From Sphingomonas sp. (GTDB taxonomy: Bacteria; Pseudomonadota; Alphaproteobacteria; Sphingomonadales; Sphingomonadaceae): a stretch of 64,000 nucleotides of DNA. This document shows positions 60,737-64,000 of this stretch, piece by piece. A program made the position numbers and the translations under genes. Numbering within the stretch: the first letter of the stretch is position 1; each line of letters starts with the position of its first letter. Below the pieces are notes generated by a model, which saw only the letters and a list, made by a program, of their open reading frames with translations, was not told where the DNA came from and ran no database searches. The stretch lies in NCBI RefSeq assembly GCF_019749955.1, contig NZ_JAIEPC010000011.1, forward strand, positions 1-64,000, in the 5' to 3' direction.

Positions 60737-61509
60737 AAGAATTCATCGAACAGCAGGTGGAGCTCGATCTTCGCGCGATCGGGCGCCACGCCGTAAGCGT
60801 CGAACATTGCCTCGGCGAGGCCGAGGTCGAACTCGCGCAGACTATTCCACAGGATCGCGAGGTCCTGATAGCGGTCGGCGACCCCAACGCGACCGACATC
60901 GAGGCATCCGGTGACGGCGCCGTCATCGTCGAGGAAGATATTGTCGAGCGAGAAATCGCCGTGGGTGACGACGCGATCAGCTTCGATCGGCAACAGGCGC
61001 TGAAAATGGGCCCATAGCTGCTCGGCGGACCAGCCTTCGCGCTCGGGATCGAGCTCATCGAGATCGACAAGGCCCGCTGCCACATTCGCCGTCGCATCGG
61101 CGCTGCGCAGACCAAGGCCCGCGTCGAACGGGCAGGTCGCGATCGGCTCGGCGTGCATCTGGCGGAGAAATTTCGCGATTGAGCGCATCGCGGCATCGCG
61201 CCGCTCGGGACGGTCTTCGAGCCAGCCATAAGCCGCGCGGCCCGCCAGCGCGGTCGTCAGCAGCCAGGCGCCCGCGTCGGTCTCGGCATAGCTGACGACT
61301 TTCGGCACCTGCCAGCGGCCCTGCAGCCAGCGCAGCCGGGCATATTCGTCGGCGATGTCGGTGGCGACACCGTCCCTGCCCTGTTTCAGGAAGAGCGCCG
61401 GACGTCCGACAGCGTCGAGCTGGTGGATCGCGCCGCCCGATTCGCCGACCACATTGGGAGTCGCACGATAGCCCGCAACGATTTCCGCCAGCGACGATGG
61501 CAGTTCCAC
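60733..61509 (-). CDS. APH(3')-type aminoglycoside phosphotransferase
   Basis: 258 residues. Catalytic loop VVTHGDFSLDNIFLDD (HGD and N), metal-binding Asp in CLDVGRVGVADRYQDLAIL, and the C-terminal LLFDEFF, the substrate-contacting end typical of APH(3'). It would phosphorylate the 3'-OH of kanamycin/neomycin-type drugs. Its stop codon lies at the border of the ald-end duplicate. It follows the dehydrogenase gene by 13 bases on the same strand. Confidence 0.9.
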   Translation of the reverse strand: MELPSSLAEIVAGYRATPNVVGESGGAIHQLDAVGRPALFLKQGRDGVATDIADEYARLRWLQGRWQVPKVVSYAETDAGAWLLTTALAGRAAYGWLEDRPERRDAAMRSIAKFLRQMHAEPIATCPFDAGLGLRSADATANVAAGLVDLDELDPEREGWSAEQLWAHFQRLLPIEADRVVTHGDFSLDNIFLDDDGAVTGCLDVGRVGVADRYQDLAILWNSLREFDLGLAEAMFDAYGVAPDRAKIELHLLFDEFF

Positions 61510-61522
61510 GCCGCGCGCAGGC

Positions 61523-62572
61523 TCAACCGCGCCCGATCAGCCGCTTGGCGATCATGTCCGCCACGGCCGCCGCAGGTTCGCCGCTGCGCTCGCTTTCGTC
61601 CCACACTTCGTTGAGCCGGTCGGGGATTTTGTGGATGCGCGCTTCGACTTCGGCGCGGTCGCCGTGCCCCATATACTCAAGGCAAACGTTGATGATACCG
61701 CCCGCGTTGATGACATAATCGGGGGCATAGGTAATGTCGCGCGCGTGCAGCCGCCAGCCGTCCTCGCGCGTCGCGAGCTGGTTGTTGGCGCCCCCCGCGA
61801 TCACCTTGGTCTGGAGCGCGGTGATCGATGTTTCGGTCAGAATCGCGCCGAGCGCATTGGGGCTGACGATATCGGCCTCAATCCCCAAAATCTCCTCAGC
61901 GGGCACCACGGCGGCACCCAGTCGCGCCGCCAGCGCCTGCGCGCGATCGGCATCGACATCGGCCAGCGTCAACCGTGCGCCATCCTTGGCCAACAGCTCG
62001 GCAAGCCCGCCACCGACCGAGCCGACCCCTTGAATCGCGACATGCACGTCCTTCATGCGATCAGCCCCGAGGCCACGCTGCGCTGCTGCCCTGACGCCGA
62101 GATAGACGCCGAGTGCCGTCGACGGCCCCGGATTGCCGCCTGCCCGCCCCGACGCGACCGGCAGGCCGGTGACGTACTTGGTCTCGCTCGAAATCGTGAC
62201 CATGTCCTTGTCGGACATGCCGACGTCTTCGGCGGTCACGTAACGCCCGCCGAGCGAATCGATCGCGCGGCCAAAGGCTTTCAGCAGTGCGTCGGTTTTG
62301 GTGCGATTGGCGTCGGCGAGCACCACGGCTTTGCCGCCCCCCATTGGCAGCCCCGCCATCGCATTTTTGAAGCTCATGCCGCGCGACAACCGCAGCGCAT
62401 CGGTGATCGCATCGTCGCTGTCGGCATAGTGCCAGAAGCGCACGCCACCGCCGGCTGGGCCGAGCTTCGTCGAATGAATCGCGATCACCGCCTGCAAACC
62501 CGACGCCGGATCGGTAAACAGATGCACGCCTTCATGCGCGTCAAAATCGGGGAAACCCCAGCGGTTAGGCAC
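61523..62572 (-). CDS. Leucine/valine/phenylalanine-type amino acid dehydrogenase
   Basis: 349 residues from GTG at 62572 with GGGGGA seven bases upstream. Catalytic Lys in GGGVRFWHYA...GMSFKNAMAGLPMGGGKAVV, NAD loop AIQGVGSVGGGLAELL, PGPSTALGVYLGV and ANNQLA. It oxidatively deaminates branched-chain amino acids. A longer open frame would run into the tRNA gene and is rejected. Confidence 0.92.
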   Translation of the reverse strand: MPNRWGFPDFDAHEGVHLFTDPASGLQAVIAIHSTKLGPAGGGVRFWHYADSDDAITDALRLSRGMSFKNAMAGLPMGGGKAVVLADANRTKTDALLKAFGRAIDSLGGRYVTAEDVGMSDKDMVTISSETKYVTGLPVASGRAGGNPGPSTALGVYLGVRAAAQRGLGADRMKDVHVAIQGVGSVGGGLAELLAKDGARLTLADVDADRAQALAARLGAAVVPAEEILGIEADIVSPNALGAILTETSITALQTKVIAGGANNQLATREDGWRLHARDITYAPDYVINAGGIINVCLEYMGHGDRAEVEARIHKIPDRLNEVWDESERSGEPAAAVADMIAKRLIGRG

Positions 62573-62598
62573 GCGTGATCCCCCGAGGGTGCAGAAAA

Positions 62599-62676
62599 TG
62601 GGGCGACCGACGGGACTTGAACCCGCAACTTCCGGCATCACAAGCCGGCGCTCTAACCAATTGAACTACGGTCGCC
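62599..62676 (-). tRNA. tRNA-His (GTG)
   Basis: 78 bases including an encoded CCA. Anticodon loop TTGTGAT with GTG. Eight acceptor pairs are encoded, so G-1 pairs with C73, the ordinary bacterial arrangement. D arm GTTCAATTGGTTAGAGC and T loop TTCAAGT are normal. Confidence 0.95.
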
Positions 62677-62723
62677 ATGAAGGCCGCGCCACTAGCGGGG
62701 CCGACGGGGCGGCGTCAACCCTA

Positions 62724-63446
62724 TCAAAAGCGCCCTTCGACCGAAAGCCGGTAGCCGTCATTGTCCGACTGAAACCCGTTCGCGACGAGTAGCTGCGTCA
62801 TCGCGGCATCGGTCGGCGCGACGAGCAGTTCGGCGCGGTAGCGGCCGTCGCCGCGCACCAGCAGCCGGATGCGCTCATTGCCCGACGCGCTCGCCAGCGG
62901 GATCAGCAGCGCCCCGCCCTCGCACCGGGCATTGCCAGTCATGCCTTGCGCGAGCGCGAGCCCGGCCACCCCGCCGCCGAGTTCGGCCTTCACCCGGCCA
63001 TCGGCCTGCTGACAGCTACCATTTTCGAACCGCACGCTTAGGCCGGCAAGGTCGAGCTTGGTCACCGGCAACGGCGCGAACACATCGCCGGGGGCGACAT
63101 TGGCGGTGACATCATCGACGCCCATAGTGTGGCGTGAGACGCTGATGCCACCGCGCAACGCTTCCCCCGTCACGACAGGTGGCCCGGCCAGGTCGACCCG
63201 CGCTCGGCCGACCAGCAACTGCCAGGGCGACAGGAAAGCATGGACATCGCCCAGCTCGACATCGCCGAAATGGACTTCACGCAGCGTCGCGAACCACACT
63301 GGCCCGACCGACGACCTTGCCGACAGCCCCGCCTCGCCCAGACCGGTCAGCGCCAAGGCCAGCCGCATCGGAAAAGTCGCGATCAGCGCGATGACCAACA
63401 TCGCGCCGAACAGCACCAAGGGCCGCGTGGTCAGGCGAATGCGCAT
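62724..63446 (-). CDS. gspN: Type II secretion protein N
   Basis: 240 residues: one membrane anchor (VLFGAMLVIALIATFPMRLAL), then a periplasmic beta-rich part with PVWFATLREVHFGDVELG and SPWQLL, as in GspN. It is an accessory component of the secretion machine in alphaproteobacteria and others. I use the ATG at 63446, which overlaps the gspM stop (ATGA). Confidence 0.86.
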   Translation of the reverse strand: MRIRLTTRPLVLFGAMLVIALIATFPMRLALALTGLGEAGLSARSSVGPVWFATLREVHFGDVELGDVHAFLSPWQLLVGRARVDLAGPPVVTGEALRGGISVSRHTMGVDDVTANVAPGDVFAPLPVTKLDLAGLSVRFENGSCQQADGRVKAELGGGVAGLALAQGMTGNARCEGGALLIPLASASGNERIRLLVRGDGRYRAELLVAPTDAAMTQLLVANGFQSDNDGYRLSVEGRF

Positions 63447-63925
63447 CAAATGCCCCGCAGCTTCCAGGTGATCTGGGCAGAGATCGTCTTGTCGCCATTA
63501 TCGGTCGTCGACAGCGAGTCGACCAGAAAGCCATCGCGCTCCATATCGGCGATCCAGCCAAACAACGCGATTGGCTTGGCCGAGGCGATGCCGATCAGCA
63601 GCGCGTTGTTCGTCTGTGGCGAGACCGTCGTCAGCACAAAGCCTGCCTGGGTGGCGCGGTCACGCACCGAAGTTTCGAGCGTCCCCGTCATCGCGGGTGC
63701 CCCGGCCTTGAGCAAAGGTTGGAGCGCCGCCATCTGGCTTTCGGTCGCCGCCAGCCGCAGCACGGCGGTGGTATGACGCGACCTGGCATCGGCGAGTCCA
63801 TCGTTCACGGGTCGGATCACCGCGAACCAGACGAAGGTGACGACCGCCAACAACGCTGCTGTCAGCACGGCCCATTGCTCGCGCGGGCTGAGCGCCGCGA
63901 ACCATTGACGCAGACTGGCGGTCAT
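63446..63925 (-). CDS. gspM: Type II secretion protein M
   Basis: 159 residues: LSPREQWAVLTAALLAVVTFVWFAV is the single transmembrane helix, followed by a coiled coil and a ferredoxin-like fold ending QITWKLRGI. GspM pairs with GspL in the inner-membrane assembly platform. It overlaps both neighbours by four bases. Confidence 0.9.
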   Translation of the reverse strand: MTASLRQWFAALSPREQWAVLTAALLAVVTFVWFAVIRPVNDGLADARSRHTTAVLRLAATESQMAALQPLLKAGAPAMTGTLETSVRDRATQAGFVLTTVSPQTNNALLIGIASAKPIALFGWIADMERDGFLVDSLSTTDNGDKTISAQITWKLRGI

Positions 63926-64000
63926 CGCGGCGTCACCGTCAGGTCGCCCGACACGCGCCCGCTGCCGCCCGAAAAAGTACTCGGCGTCGCGACCAGCCCG
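63922..64000 (-). CDS. gspL: Type II secretion protein L, C-terminal fragment
   Basis: About 25 codons, ending ...PSTFSGGSGRVSGDLTVTPR, followed by a TGA overlapping the gspM start. This fits the ferredoxin-like end of GspL. The identity rests mainly on position before gspM; the rest is beyond the right edge. Confidence 0.6.
   Translation of the reverse strand, partial: GLVATPSTFSGGSGRVSGDLTVTPR

Noticed and set aside
62599..62676. Possible unusual tRNA-His lacking G-1, as in some alphaproteobacteria
   Set aside because: Counting from T8 shows eight acceptor bases with G-1 paired to C73, so it is ordinary.

Overview
The window is a piece of a high-GC alphaproteobacterial chromosome, most likely from the Sphingomonadaceae. 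The supporting signs are the rimM-rpsP-ffh order, a ChpT phosphotransferase, a complete exosortase A (XrtA) exopolysaccharide locus, a type III ornithine decarboxylase next to a deoxyhypusine-synthase-like gene (sphingomonads are known for homospermidine), and dispersed palindromes of a kind I associate with sphingomonad genomes. Genes are tightly packed and many neighbours overlap by ATGA or TGATG. No prophage, insertion sequence or CRISPR array is visible.

Layout. 1-6.9 kb: translation and protein targeting (rimM fragment, rpsP, ffh), a GGDEF-EAL protein, and mtaB-ftsY-yciB; mtaB carries an in-frame palindromic repeat. 6.9-12.8 kb: sodB, then a phage-shock locus with divergent pspF, a sigma54 promoter, a 48-residue exported peptide, pspA, pspB, pspC and four further tandem small membrane coiled-coil genes, followed by sufE, a thioredoxin-like ferredoxin and a J-domain protein. 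12.8-22 kb: a TPR protein with a TonB-like end, RNase P RNA, an AmpD-type amidase, and a chemotaxis operon in the order chpT, cheA, cheW, cheY, cheB, cheR. 22-31 kb: JAMM peptidase, rluD, rpoH, mtgA, ybaB-dnaX, SRP RNA, ferredoxin and two cysteine desulfurases, and an alpha/beta hydrolase.

31-36.6 kb: a small AT-richer patch with an orphan gene, a PLP dehydratase with a 59-residue membrane protein, and a polyamine unit. In that unit the decarboxylase leader shows a terminator-like hairpin and a helix that can mask the ribosome binding site (speF-like), and a deoxyhypusine-synthase-like gene follows. 36.7-54.4 kb: a MAPEG protein, then the XrtA locus. It includes amidotransferase, exosortase-EpsI fusion, glycosyltransferase, FemAB protein, deacetylase, ATPase, beta-barrel, tyrosine kinase, chain-length protein, export lipoprotein, PLP decarboxylase and acyl-CoA ligase on the minus strand, with an ACP and two hydrolases divergent. 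No PEP-CTERM substrate lies in the window.

54.4-64 kb: trxB, a small zinc-ribbon-like protein, tRNA-Met, a LigT-like protein, kup, alanine dehydrogenase, an AAC(3)-like and an APH(3')-like gene inserted beside a duplicated 3' end of ald, leucine-type dehydrogenase, tRNA-His, and the end of a type II secretion operon (gspN, gspM, gspL fragment).

The most interesting non-routine signals are the expanded psp operon, the decarboxylase leader, the repeat inside mtaB, families of small triloop hairpins between genes, and the ald-end duplication around the aminoglycoside-enzyme pair.
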